NCBI GenBank assembly: GCA_900240875.1
Contig: OESE01000182.1
Span: forward strand, 124,001-188,000
Source of the DNA: Crithidia expoeki
Taxonomy: Eukaryota; Euglenozoa; Kinetoplastea; Trypanosomatida; Trypanosomatidae
Length of the DNA: 64,000 bases
Direction of reading: 5' to 3'
The translations under genes and the position numbers were made by a program. The notes below the pieces were generated by a model. That model ran no database searches and had not been told where the DNA came from. It saw nothing but the letters and a program-made list of their open reading frames with translations. Positions 31,801-41,600 of this stretch are shown piece by piece. How positions within the stretch are numbered: position 1 is the stretch's first letter; the number at the start of each line of letters is the position of its first letter.

Positions 31801-32481
31801 TCCTGCAGTCCTGAGCCGCTAAGCCGCGACGCCTCTTTCGGTCGCAAGTCCTCCTTCCCTTATCAACGCCGCGTCAGTCTGATGAGCACGACTGCCTACG
31901 GTACGGGCGGATCCACCACCACCACAGCAACCACAGCAACACCTGGCCGGGAAGGCAGTGCACACACGCTGAATACCATAACGACGAGGCGGAAGTGGAG
32001 CTTGGCCGACGATTTAACAGGCGATGCTTTGAGAAACCACCGGCCGTTCACTACCACCGCAGTGAACCCCTCAGGCCTCCTCAGCACACTGGAGCGCTGC
32101 GGCGACAACGGTGGCAATGCACGGCTGCGTAAGACACCGCAGAAGCACTCAGATCGAACGGTGTACCCAGTGCGGACACACGCCTCTCCGCGCAGCTCTT
32201 TTTCTCGTCCAGTCTTTTCATGGAGACAGGAGTTGGAAGCGGTAGAGGAGGCGAGTGGCGACAAGCCGTTTTCTGCTCTTGTTGCTGCTTCGAGAGGGGA
32301 AGGGGAATGCGACGCACGCGCGGATGCAGCGGCAGCATTTCATCTCTTTCCCGCTCTGCAACCGTTACTATCCACCAACGTGGAGGTCCGTGGTGGAGTG
32401 GTAGGAGGGGGCAATTCTGCGGAGTCAATGTCTGGCGCGATTTCAAAGACGGTATTGCCACCCTGGGGACGAGCTGTCTGA
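28810..32481 (+). CDS. CDC14-like dual-specificity phosphatase with long low-complexity C-terminus
   Basis: The first ATG of the frame is at 28810 (MQQGAPKGV), giving 1223 residues. The CDC14 A domain is recognised by YRPFFADFGPLDVG, by a YPLSLQDVWLGLEQAVQLGW block and by FSWIVPRRFLAMSSP. The catalytic B domain has MNVRLVIRLN, LPYADGSTPNDATLLQFL and HCLAGLGRTG, where Cys572 and Arg578 form the CX5R signature, then CRPGSITGVQQQYL. An insert of about 120 residues rich in Ser, Asn and His splits the B domain between the ADGSTP block and the catalytic loop. The C-terminal half, from about 660, is Ser, Thr, Asn and Gln rich and probably disordered. CDC14 enzymes prefer pSer-Pro sites made by CDKs. 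A role in mitotic exit or cytokinesis here is inference. Confidence 0.88.
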   Translation: MQQGAPKGVVAPLTLQRLLDTHQATVVLPGVLYFATTGECLSSSTPATLAVSSSSDHEASFKASGSSPTSAIAVALRDFFLKENPCWPPNGSEKLENPDSAGSNNNDRNRVTSPATNAAVGTDAIFIAPRGTAPYVYRPFFADFGPLDVGCCVHFARRLRELLHAVSHVDHASKSSASNAGGGSVEHNVSLEAGIAGSSCDNATQKATSLRGQEDTSPSLPTVSASKDTTNGTNPLPVAFASSPPNTITTATSSSTLPVVICASLNAQERVNTACLVGAFCLLVLGWSTTFTWSRVFADVYPSFLTYRDASTGVSNYPLSLQDVWLGLEQAVQLGWIHVDTFDLPAYWDGKAKDFSWIVPRRFLAMSSPRDTDPLRTAEVLAPRLRAMNVRLVIRLNDKLYNPAPLLRLGIRHVDLPYADGSTPNDATLLQFLQAVEKHFGENVAPSSPRQWWSAPSTMGIASGAGMQRHRNKSSSASPAATGDTTVTHNNSGGRRAESAKSDPQYAACSLLHSGKYRGMPDTRTVIPPPLNAPSTTKENMSASGAAVIHGGHHTSAITSTPGELGAVAVHCLAGLGRTGTMIAVYVMRHYGFTARGVIGWMRLCRPGSITGVQQQYLDAIERRLRPSPRVWATQMLKEFMRALDANTTVKAVFANSSRSPPPSSTASSAAAGAVLLSDYDSSAGGVDSVNVNSRGALPAAAGTAARIGRRGATPRVLPRVEQVLQPSPHTAGSTAFQVHGNVVGDARPPTGGMGSGLVQHRESGQWYESEWSSGGGGGLQGLLLRRTPIQQQQNQQRRRSSTSSLSFSTDLPDSTPFDAVSSMPVLGGAVNERLRRVMSNLNGNHNNNNGTSAPAAATFPGGIFGDNLINSTLTAATVRGLPRAGDYKYVSTYFVALERANRRAPQQHHHYYSSSSSITNNTTASSASPGRQPYAARGKPPRSANATTAMNATDGSSMTNATRAATASATGARRSSRLETPRQQQQSTLPRFSIVSSCSPEPLSRDASFGRKSSFPYQRRVSLMSTTAYGTGGSTTTTATTATPGREGSAHTLNTITTRRKWSLADDLTGDALRNHRPFTTTAVNPSGLLSTLERCGDNGGNARLRKTPQKHSDRTVYPVRTHASPRSSFSRPVFSWRQELEAVEEASGDKPFSALVAASRGEGECDARADAAAAFHLFPALQPLLSTNVEVRGGVVGGGNSAESMSGAISKTVLPPWGRAV

Positions 32482-33300
32482 AGCGCCTTGTACCAGGTGT
32501 CGTGCGTCTTTGTTTGGTGCGTTTGATTCAGTGTTCGAAGTTAATCAACGTTGTAAATACTCTTTTCATCTTTTCTTACGTTCTCATTCACTCACCGTCC
32601 CGCGACACACCAGTATGTAGGTAACTCACCAACTCTTTTCACCCTTGCTCCCTGTTTTCCTCTCTACCCGCGCATACACGGAGATATGCATAGCCAGATG
32701 AGCAGCTGAATTAGGCCACCGTGGACGGGAAAAACGTCCACAGATGTTGTTGCTTCAGGGATGATTGTCATGTGACGACGTCGTGCACAGCAATGCACTG
32801 TCTGCGAATTCTATCACCCCTGTTCTTGTCTCTTCGCTTTTGAAAACTCGTTGGATATCGTGAACAGCCTTACTCTCTCCTAGCCCCCCTCCCTTTTCCG
32901 TTTCATGCTTCTCCGGACTTGGCACTCGTAGTCCAAATACACGACTCCAAGTGTACAAACGTCTTCTGCACATACGCGGACCCGCGGCAGTGCATACCTC
33001 TATTCCTTTTGCTTCCAGAAGCTCCCGCGAAACGGAGGGGACTCTCAGAGCGTATTATTTCCAAACTTCAACTGCAGGAAAGATTTTGTGTTTACCGTGG
33101 TGTAGATTGCCGTTTGGTTAGGAGCGTTTACATTGATTACGTTCTCTTGAAGGTGTTTATTAGCGGCATCCAGATCGCAACACAGCGAAGACGCCTTTTC
33201 TTGTTTTCCGTTTCTCTGTTGGATGGGTGGTATATTTGCGCTTTCCCCTTCCCTCACCCCCTTTATTATTATTACTAGCTGTGGTTTCTAATTGTTCAAA
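32482..33300. other. Intergenic / UTR region
   Basis: About 820 bases; no credible ORF. The right end carries a C/T-rich tract with AG immediately before the next gene. Confidence 0.6.
33241..33278 (+). promoter_or_regulatory. Candidate spliced-leader acceptor
   Basis: A C/T tract with T-T-A triplets ends in CTAG, the AG at 33277-33278, 22 nt before the ATG at 33301. Confidence 0.45.
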
Positions 33301-34728
33301 ATGATGAGCGAGGAAGATAGCTGCCTCTTTGAGGCAGCCAAGAGAGCCCAAGTCAATCGCAACACCGCCATACACATAATCGACAGCCCACACGCTGGCG
33401 AAATCCTCGCCGGCGCCTTTGTGCGCGTGCTGCTGGAGATGTCCAGCCGGACTGAGGGCTACCTTGTCGCCCGCATCCGCGGCACCATAAACGGCGACGC
33501 CTACAGCGGCTTTTCGACCAACACGAGTCAGACAACGACAGCCTATTTAGTCCTCGAGCTGCCGCCAACGCTGGCGGAGATCAACGGCACACAGTACCAG
33601 CTGAACAGCGTCAGCAACAGCACCATGAGTGAGGGCGAATTTCGAGATTGGCTCGGGCTGATTCGAGCAGAGTTGACAATGCGGCCGCCAACGGTCGCGG
33701 AGCTAGAAGACACCGCATGGCGGATCCACCCGTACGAAGTGGGCCGTCACCGCAGCAGCTCTCACTTGCCCGCGTTGAACAGCAACCTGACGCACGGCAT
33801 GGTGGGTGGGGCTGCAGGAGCAGCGGCACGGCCAGGTAGCCAACCACTCCCACAACAGCAGCAGCGTGCGTTGTCCGCGAGGGCGCAGTCGCGGCATATT
33901 CGGCAAAACCTCGCGGCAAGCTCTCCGTCTGGACTGATGCCGCCGGTGCAACAAGGGGGCAGTCGATCTCCCGCGGCCAGCAGCGATACGCCGGTGACGG
34001 GCACGCCGGTAAACCTTGCTGTGGGGACAGGACCCGGATCGGCGCCTCGGAACAACAACAACACGGGAGACAACGTCAACGTCGCCAACTCTAACGCGAG
34101 TCCAGGCAATGACGGCGCGAGCAGCCATACTTGCAACCACAACTCGAACCGTTACGTCCGCCAGGGCACGATGATGTTGCGCGACCTTAATCGCAACCCG
34201 CGCGAGGACGGCCAGGCGTCGCAGAGCGTGTCGGACGTCCGCTCGACGGGGGTCGATGCATTACCGAACCAAAACTACCGGCCGATGTTGACGACGGACC
34301 GGCGGTCAGGATCTCCTGGTGTCGGAGGGGCAAGTGTGCCCGCCTCCGCCGCCGCAATTCCGTTCATGACCCGCGGTGCTGCGGACCACAGCATGGAGAG
34401 CGAAGACGAAGAGTTCGAACGTCGTTTACGGCAGGACATCATGAATCACCTCGCCCAAGAGTGCGTGCTTTTCCCGAAGGACCCGAAAGGTTTTAAGCGG
34501 TCACGGCTGCGTCTATTAGAGCGGGACATGATTGAGTATCTGCAGCATGTGCGAGATGAGATCCAGGGCAAGCAGGAGAACTGCATTGTCTGTATGGACC
34601 ACGTGCCGACAGTGATTCTGCTGCCCTGTAAGCACAAAGTGATGTGTCGCCTATGTGCGCCGTCGGTCTCGCAATGCCCTGTGTGCCGGAGCCAGATCAC
34701 GGAGATGTTTGAGCCGGAGGAAATCTAA
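33301..34728 (+). CDS. Plus3-like domain plus C-terminal RING finger protein
   Basis: The start is the ATG pair at 33301/33304, giving 475 residues. Residues ~33-125 look like a Plus3 domain: GAFVRVLLEM, then GYLVARIRGTI, then TTAYLVLELPP, then YQLNSVSNSTMSEGEFRDW, where the VSN-x-x-x-(S/T)E-x-E-F order matches Rtf1. A disordered Ser/Asn/Gln-rich middle follows. The C-terminus is a C3HC4 RING with Cys428, Cys431, Cys443, His445, Cys449, Cys452, Cys459 and Cys462, all spaced as in RING-HC E3 ligases (CKHKVMC-x2-C-x6-CPVC). A RING of this type normally recruits an E2. Coupled to a Plus3 fold it could ubiquitylate chromatin or elongation components, by analogy with Rtf1 promoting H2B ubiquitylation in yeast; this is inference. 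The RING is certain, the Plus3 call is probable. Confidence 0.85.
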   Translation: MMSEEDSCLFEAAKRAQVNRNTAIHIIDSPHAGEILAGAFVRVLLEMSSRTEGYLVARIRGTINGDAYSGFSTNTSQTTTAYLVLELPPTLAEINGTQYQLNSVSNSTMSEGEFRDWLGLIRAELTMRPPTVAELEDTAWRIHPYEVGRHRSSSHLPALNSNLTHGMVGGAAGAAARPGSQPLPQQQQRALSARAQSRHIRQNLAASSPSGLMPPVQQGGSRSPAASSDTPVTGTPVNLAVGTGPGSAPRNNNNTGDNVNVANSNASPGNDGASSHTCNHNSNRYVRQGTMMLRDLNRNPREDGQASQSVSDVRSTGVDALPNQNYRPMLTTDRRSGSPGVGGASVPASAAAIPFMTRGAADHSMESEDEEFERRLRQDIMNHLAQECVLFPKDPKGFKRSRLRLLERDMIEYLQHVRDEIQGKQENCIVCMDHVPTVILLPCKHKVMCRLCAPSVSQCPVCRSQITEMFEPEEI

Positions 34729-35710
34729 CGTCACGGCTTGATTGCGGAAGTCAAAAGCAGCTTTTCTTCTTTTTGTGTTGTCTCTGATTTCTACCGATCT
34801 GTTGATTTCGCGTTCTGTGAATCAAAAGGGAAGCGGATGGGCTACTGGTGCTGCTGATGTATCTCTTTCTGCTCCCTCGCTGGGTCGAGAACACTTCAGT
34901 CCTTCGTCGCTTCTGCTTGATCGGGGTGATGTACAGCTCTTTTTTTAAGCCGCGTTGCTGCCGTTGGTGTTCAGTGTTCTGTGTTGTCTCTTTCTATAAA
35001 GAAGCCGGCCTCTCTCTTTTTTTTTTTGGTTTGTACGACGGGTTAGCTTCCCGTTCCCTGTGATTGTGCTTTTGTGTTTTCTATTGGCTTGGCGAGCAGC
35101 GTGTTTCTGTAGCCGTGTTGATTGTCTGTCAGTGTGTTTTGCACTGTCTTCCCCATTTGTTCGTACGCATAGCAGCTGACGGCTCATTTATTCGATGAGT
35201 GTTCTCCCTCGTTGCTCGGCCTTTCACACCTGACGTGGCGGCGAAATCCCCTTTAGTCGGCTCGTTGCCTTTTCTCCTTCTTTTTTTTTTTCGCGACTAT
35301 TTGGTGTTGTTCCCTCCCCTCCCCCACCACTAACAACAACCAACAACCAAAACAGACAGGCACACACACACACACACACACACGCACGCACGCACACAAT
35401 ACAGTAAACAAATAAAAGAACGGACCGCGTTGCGTGCACGCCACTAGAGTTCTTTCGTTTCATTGTGGAGAGGGTCTAACGTCTTCTTCGCTAGTAACTG
35501 CTTGTCTTCCTTCTCTTCTCTTGTTCTTCGTTCGTGCCCGCAAAACGGGTTTTCGTCAGAACTGCAAATACAACAACAACAATACAGGGAAATAAAAGGG
35601 AAAAAAGACGTGTGAAGTACACAAACCGCCGTCTACCCATCTGAAAAGAATAATTCTAATAACAGAAGCGGCGGACAGAAATATACTTCACTAATTGCAT
35701 CTGTTTGCAC
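34729..35710. other. Intergenic / UTR region with CA microsatellite
   Basis: About 980 bases, T-rich in the left half. A CA/CG-A repeat occupies about 35360-35398. No ORF is credited. Confidence 0.6.
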
Positions 35711-37776
35711 ATGTCTGCTGCAGTGGCAAGTACGACTTTCAAGGCAGGTGGTGAAGTCGGCGCACCTGTCCTGCCGCGCGGCATCGACCCAGCCTACTAC
35801 GCCCTGAGTCTCCTGCGTCGTCGCAAGTTGGACGAGTGCATTCAAGTGGCCTCCCACCACTTGACTCTCCCCTCTTCCCCTGTAGGCGGCGGTGGATTGA
35901 ATGAACCTGCCAGCCCAACGTCACCTACGCCCAACGGCAAGGCATTCGACGAGAGCATCTGGTTCATCCAGACAAAAGCGATGGTGCAACAGAGCTGGTA
36001 TGATGACACCGAAATCGCGGATGACGGCGTTGATAACGTGTTGATGGAGGGGGAACAGGCCGTCGTCAGCACCGCACATCGACCGAATACCTCATTACGT
36101 AGTGCACGGCAGGGAACCGGTGCCAACAACACGGCTGCGAGTCGTGCTGGCCGCCTTGGCTCTGCGGCAGGAGCCGGTCGGCCCGTCAGCAGCCACTACG
36201 GCTTTGCACGTCCGGGCTCGTTGCAAAACAGGCCCGGCTCCGTTCGCAGTGGCCCAGGCGGCACCGCCGTGCGCCCAGTCACAGGCCGCTTTATACGCCT
36301 CGGAACTGCCTCGTTACAGTCTGTCCCGGGTGGTCCCCACATCAACGTCCAGTCGCTGCCATTGGAGCGCTACGCACGCGAAAAACCGATGGTAGCGAAG
36401 CTGCTGTGCGACTATTTGCTCTACGTGGAGCATAAGCCGAAGCTGGCACTGGAGCTGTGCACAGCGGCGTTGAAAGCGACCAAACCGATTCCGCTGCAGC
36501 TGTCAGGACCACCGGTGAGGATGGGCAGCGTCGGGACTCCCGTCCCTGGTGCTGGGGGACTGCCGTTGAACTTACCGACGGGTAATGGCGTCGGAGGTGC
36601 ACGTGTAGGGCCGGGTAAAGGGCTCCCACCCGTGTTACCCATCGGTAGTGGAAGTAATAGTAACGCTGCTGGTCCACAAGGCCCGATGGCAGCATCCCTC
36701 CCTACGTTTCCTTTCTCTCCGACAGCTGGTGGCGCTGGTGGCTGTAAAGGGGGCAGCGCAGCGCAGGAGCAAATCGGTATTAGGAACGCGAACGACTGGT
36801 GGTGGAAGGCGCGACTGGCAAAGGCAAACTACCAGTTGGGTCTGCTGCGCGAGGCGGAGAAGTACTTAAAGGCGGCCCTTTTTGAAAGCTCAAGTGATGT
36901 AGTCGGATTGAATCCGATAAACAACAGCGGTCACAGAGCATCTACCTCCCAAGGTTCCGGTAGCTTTCATCAGGGGAAGACTTTTGCAAACTACAATACA
37001 AGTGTGGTGATGGAGCTTGGGAAGGTGTACTTAAAGATGGACCAGCCGTTGACAGCGCTGGAGCTATACGAGGCTGCGTTACAGTCAAATCCCGTTGACC
37101 ACCACATTGTGCTCTGCTGTGCACGGCTGCGGGATGAGCTGCACGAGCCCGGCACCGCCTACGACCTTTACAACCAAGTTCTCCATCTTGACAGCAGCAA
37201 CATCGAGGCGATCGCCTGCGTTGGCGCGCACCTTTTCTATGAAAAGAATCAGCCAGAGCTGGCGCTGCGCTACTACCGACGACTCCTACAGATGGGTGTG
37301 CACACCGCCGAAGTGTGGTCAAACATGGGCCTCTGCGCCTTCTACACCTTCCAGACGGATATGAGCCTGAGCTGCCTGTCGCGGGCACTGACGCTGTGTA
37401 AGGATGACGCGCAGCGCGCCGACGTGTGGTACAACATCGGCCACATTGGCATCGGCATGGGCAACATTAGATTTGCCGAGCGTGCCTTCCGCCTTGCGGT
37501 AGGGGCAGACGCCACACATGCTGAGGCGCTCAACAACCTTGCTGTCCTTGCATTTCAGAAAAAGAAGGAGAAGACGGGGCGGCGGTTGTTGGATACGGCG
37601 GTGATGGCGGCGCCGCAACTTACGGAAGCGCTGTACAACACGGCGGTGCTGTCGTTTGAGGCAGGGGAGCTGGAGGTGCACAGCAGATGGTGATGCGGGT
37701 GCTCGAGGCGGACCCTGACCACCCAGAAGCCGTCGTGTTGCGTCGCAAACTGCGAGAGACCTTCGTGGCCTTGTGA
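35711..37776 (+). CDS. BBS8: BBS8/TTC8, BBSome subunit, with apparent C-terminal frameshift
   Basis: The start is the ATG at 35711 (MHMSAAV). The N-terminal helix pair (ALSLLRRRKLDECIQVASHHL-type), the GRFIRLGTAS motif near residue 192 and the Arg/Pro/Gly-rich stretch before it all match TTC8. Then come the WWWKARLAKANYQLGLLREAE block and a series of TPRs, including EAIACVGAHLFYEKNQPELA, LRYYRRLLQMGVHTAEVWSN and ADVWYNIGHIGIGMGN, close to human TTC8. A Gly/Pro-rich insert lies near residues 255-355. The open frame stops at 37693. A base lost near 37670-37680 would extend it to the stop at 37774-37776 with AQQMVMRVLEADPDHPEAV and LRRKLRETFVAL, which match the normal TTC8 C-terminus (688 residues). 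The BBSome handles membrane-protein traffic at the flagellum; that role here follows from family knowledge. Confidence 0.92.
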
Positions 37777-38683
37777 AACACAGAGAAAAAAAGGTGTTGA
37801 GCGTTGCCAAGTTCATTCAACGCTTTTCTTTTTGTATGTTTTCCACCGATGTGTATACGTAACCGGAGTTTAGATCTGTTGAAGACAAATGCTTCAACGT
37901 AAGTAGTACTGCGTCTCGGTTTGATTTGGGTTTTGTGTTATCGGTGGTGTACGTGGAGCCTTTTAGCGACCTGGCTCCCCTCTCCGTATTGACGCTCAAA
38001 CATCCGCACCGCAGTTGATTCCTCGGCTCCCCTAATTTTCTCTTTGTTGTCTTTTTCTTTTTGTTTCTGGCCCTCCAAGCAGAACAGGAAGAAGCGCGAA
38101 ATCGAAGGAGGAGTTCTTGCGGGTGAAACATCTTGTGTGCGCAGAGCCACGCACCCGCTTGCAGCGCCCACACTTTAACTCCAGCTGAATGTTGTTGTTG
38201 CAGCCTCTTACGTAGTGAAACATAGACACCGCAGTCGGAAACGCAAGGTCCCTTTGATTTGCTTGTGGTTGTAGATGATGTGACACGCTACGCAACTGTT
38301 GCGGTGTAGCTGGAAACGCACAAAAGGACCGGCTTCGGAGCCCCACAACTGTGTCTTTGCTCTTGTGTTTGTTTCAATCTTCCTCTGCCTCACTTTTTTT
38401 TTTGTCTTTCCGACTCTTCTGTCGATCCAGGCAGTTCACCCACCTCACAGTCGGGAGGGTAGACACTCTTCACTTTGATTTGCGGCCCACACCAGCATTC
38501 CTTTCATCCCCTGCGTAGAAGGACCTTGTGTCTCCCACCACTTTTGCTTTTTTGTTTGTTTCGTTTGGTTAGATTCCTAGATGCGAGTCAACTCCACCGC
38601 TACAGCTACAGAATTAAGTGTCCGCAAGCGCCCTAAAAGAACGCGTTGTCTACCTTCACCTGTCTTTGATCACTGTAGGAGTA
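37777..38683. other. Intergenic / UTR region with possible uORF start
   Basis: About 900 bases. Minus-strand frames here are not credited. A T-rich tract ends in AG at 38571-38572 and 38579-38580. An ATG at 38581 opens a 130-codon frame (38581-38973) overlapping the start of the next gene out of frame. A second T/C tract with AG at 38677-38678 lies closer to that gene. Confidence 0.5.
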
Positions 38684-41600
38684 ATGAGTGCTGCCAGGTC
38701 ACGAGATGGGCAACGTCCTCCTTTAGCGTCCTCCCTCTCCACCACGCCCCGCAGCACCCACAGAGACTCTCCTTCCTCGACTCACTTCTTCTCGCATCGC
38801 ACGCCGTCCAACGCACCTTCCGCCATTTTGACGCCCTCTGCAATCAACACCAACACGGCTTTACGGGCCCTTCGAAATGCGTCTGCAGCATCCTCCTCCG
38901 TTACCGGCAGCGAGGCTTCACCCTTCGTGACGTCACCGCCGGCTCCCCATGCGGAAGGTGTAGTAACTTCTAACCACGCAGTACTACTACAGCCACCACT
39001 ATCATCAGCGGGCAGCGTCGCCAGTACACCCTCTGGAACGACGAGTGAATACATCTTACGTGGGATCTACAACGAGAAGCTTCACGCCAGTGTGCGCAGT
39101 ATCATTACCACACTCAGCGCGGAGCTGCCACAGGACCACATTTTCCTGCAGCTTCTCGCGGACCCAAGCACGCAGCAGTACTGCAAGGTGCGTCTGGCTG
39201 AGGTGGTGGAAGGTTTTTTATACTCAACACAGGCGGAGCAGTACCACGAGCTGGCCACCGAGTTGGCACGGCGGGAGCAGGACGTTGAAACGCAGCGTCT
39301 TCGCATTGATGAACTGGAAGAGGCCCTCGCGCACGCTTTCCACGAAGCACAGCAGCTTCAGGTACAACTGCAACACGTTCAACAACATGCTCAATTACAA
39401 CGTGAGGCGGACGAGAGGGTCAACTCGCATGTCTCCCGTTCCCCCCAAACGCCGCCCTCTCACGCGTTGTGCTCTGACGGTCCCGCCCCTGCTTCTGCCG
39501 CTGCTGCGGCGGGCTCAGCCAACCCCATGGATAACGAAGAAGCACGACGTGAGCTTTTACGCGTGCTGGAGCAGGCGACGCACGATCAGGAGCTCCATCG
39601 CTGTCGACGCGCACTGCAGGCCGTCACCAAGGTAGTCGCGGTTACGTCTGAAGAGTCCGCCTATCAAGACAGGTACCTCTACGAAAGGGAACTGGTGGAG
39701 CAGCTCTACACGTGTGTTCAGTCGTTGCTGCAGTACGTGGACGGGGCTCTGGATAGCCAGGAGCGGCTGCGACGGGAAATACAAGGGCAGCATCCGTGGG
39801 TGCCCTCAGACCACGAAGCTGACCCAGCAACATCATCTACACTGCAACTTGCAACAACAGCAGGTAGTAAACAACATACTGGTGATGCTAGTCTTGGGTT
39901 CCCTGATTACTACACGCCGCAACGCCCACACATCACACTTGGTGAGAACACTCCTCACAACAACAACCAATACAACAACGGCAGTGTCTTTAGCAGTGCA
40001 GTCAGTTCACACCTGTCCTCTGGCTCTGCTCAGCCACCGCCTCAGCCCACGACTGGTAGTGTCAGCAACACTTGTCCGACGAGTTGCAACGAACCGGACA
40101 ATTATCAGCACTGCGCCGATGAAATTCACCAGCGACGCAGAGAGCTGCAGCATCTAGCTCAGCAGCTTCGCGCTGGGCAGTTGCAGGCGCAGCAGGTCTT
40201 AGAGCAGCTTGCCTACCGCGATGAACAGTATCGACGCGAGGTGGCGCAGCTGCAGCGACGGTTGAACGCAGCGCGCAACGAGGCTGCAGAAGCGACGTCG
40301 GTCGCAGAAAAAGCACGTCAGGCCAAGGAAGCCGCAGAGCGTCTGCGAGAGGAAAGTGTTGCCGCAGCCGCAGCAGAGCGCACAGAACTGCATGACCGCC
40401 TGGCAGATGTGCAGGCGCAGCTCGCAACGTCAAACTTAGACCTCCAGGCCGCTCATCGTGAGGTGCAGAGTATGACTTTACGTGTAGAGGAGGCGAAACA
40501 ACAAGAAACGGCACTGCTAGAGGAGCTGTCTGCGGAAAAGACGGCACAAGCTCATAAAGACGAACTACTGCGTGAACAGCAGAAGGAACGTCGAGCGTGC
40601 CAAGCCGAGTTGACGCAGCTGAAAGCGATACACCAAGCCGACGCCGATGCCCTACAGGATGTGGCACGCGAGTTGCTGTGTTTGCGTGTAGAAAAGACAA
40701 TGGCGGGGCTAAACGCCCTTTACCAAGAAGCGAAAGCGACTAAAGCGGACTTGCTAGAGAGGGAGGGCTACCGCTACTTATGCAATGTCTACAGCAGCAC
40801 TGCAACGGCTCAGCACGAAGCCATTCGACATGCACAGATGCAACTGCAGGTGGCGGAGACAGCGCAACTGGAGAAGGCACTAGCGCAGCAGAGCGTTGCG
40901 GATGCGCTGGGAACGTTGCTGCGTTCGATGTGGGCAGACGACGCCACAGAAGCCGCAGTCGACGTGCTCTCCCCCACGGCTGTCGGCAGCACCGACAACG
41001 TTAAAGCATCAGCGAAGACAACAACGATAACAGCTGCAGCGATGGAAAGCGCAAGCAGCGTTGAAGATAGAAACGACGGGACAAGGGGTGAAAATAGCGC
41101 AGTGAGTCACGCACACTCGTATTGCCTTCCCACCACCCTCTCAGGTTTCTGTTCGGCACTAGAATACGCATACGCAAACGTCTCGGCACGCCACCGCGCG
41201 CGTCAGAAGACGATCGACTCGCTCCGCACGACACTAATTGGTAAAGATATCGAATTGCGCGCCGCACAGGCCAATGAGGCCCAGTTGCGTGATCTGCTGC
41301 GAGCCGAGCGTGCGAAGGAAGAGCAGTTAAAAGCAGAGATGGCCCAGCTGAGTGAGCATCGCAATCCCATGCGTGACTTACTCGCCCGTCAGGACGCACT
41401 ATTAAAAGCGGTGAGTGAGGAGCGCAACGCGCTGCGTCGGCAGTGGAACAGCCTCAGCGGCGACTACATTGCGTTGGAACAACGCAACGGTGTGCTGCAT
41501 GCGCGGTGCGCGGAAAAAGAGTACGAGAACGCGCGGCTGAGTGGCATGCTGCAGCGGGGCGCAACGTCGAATACCTCTACTCCTCGATCAGAACCACGAA

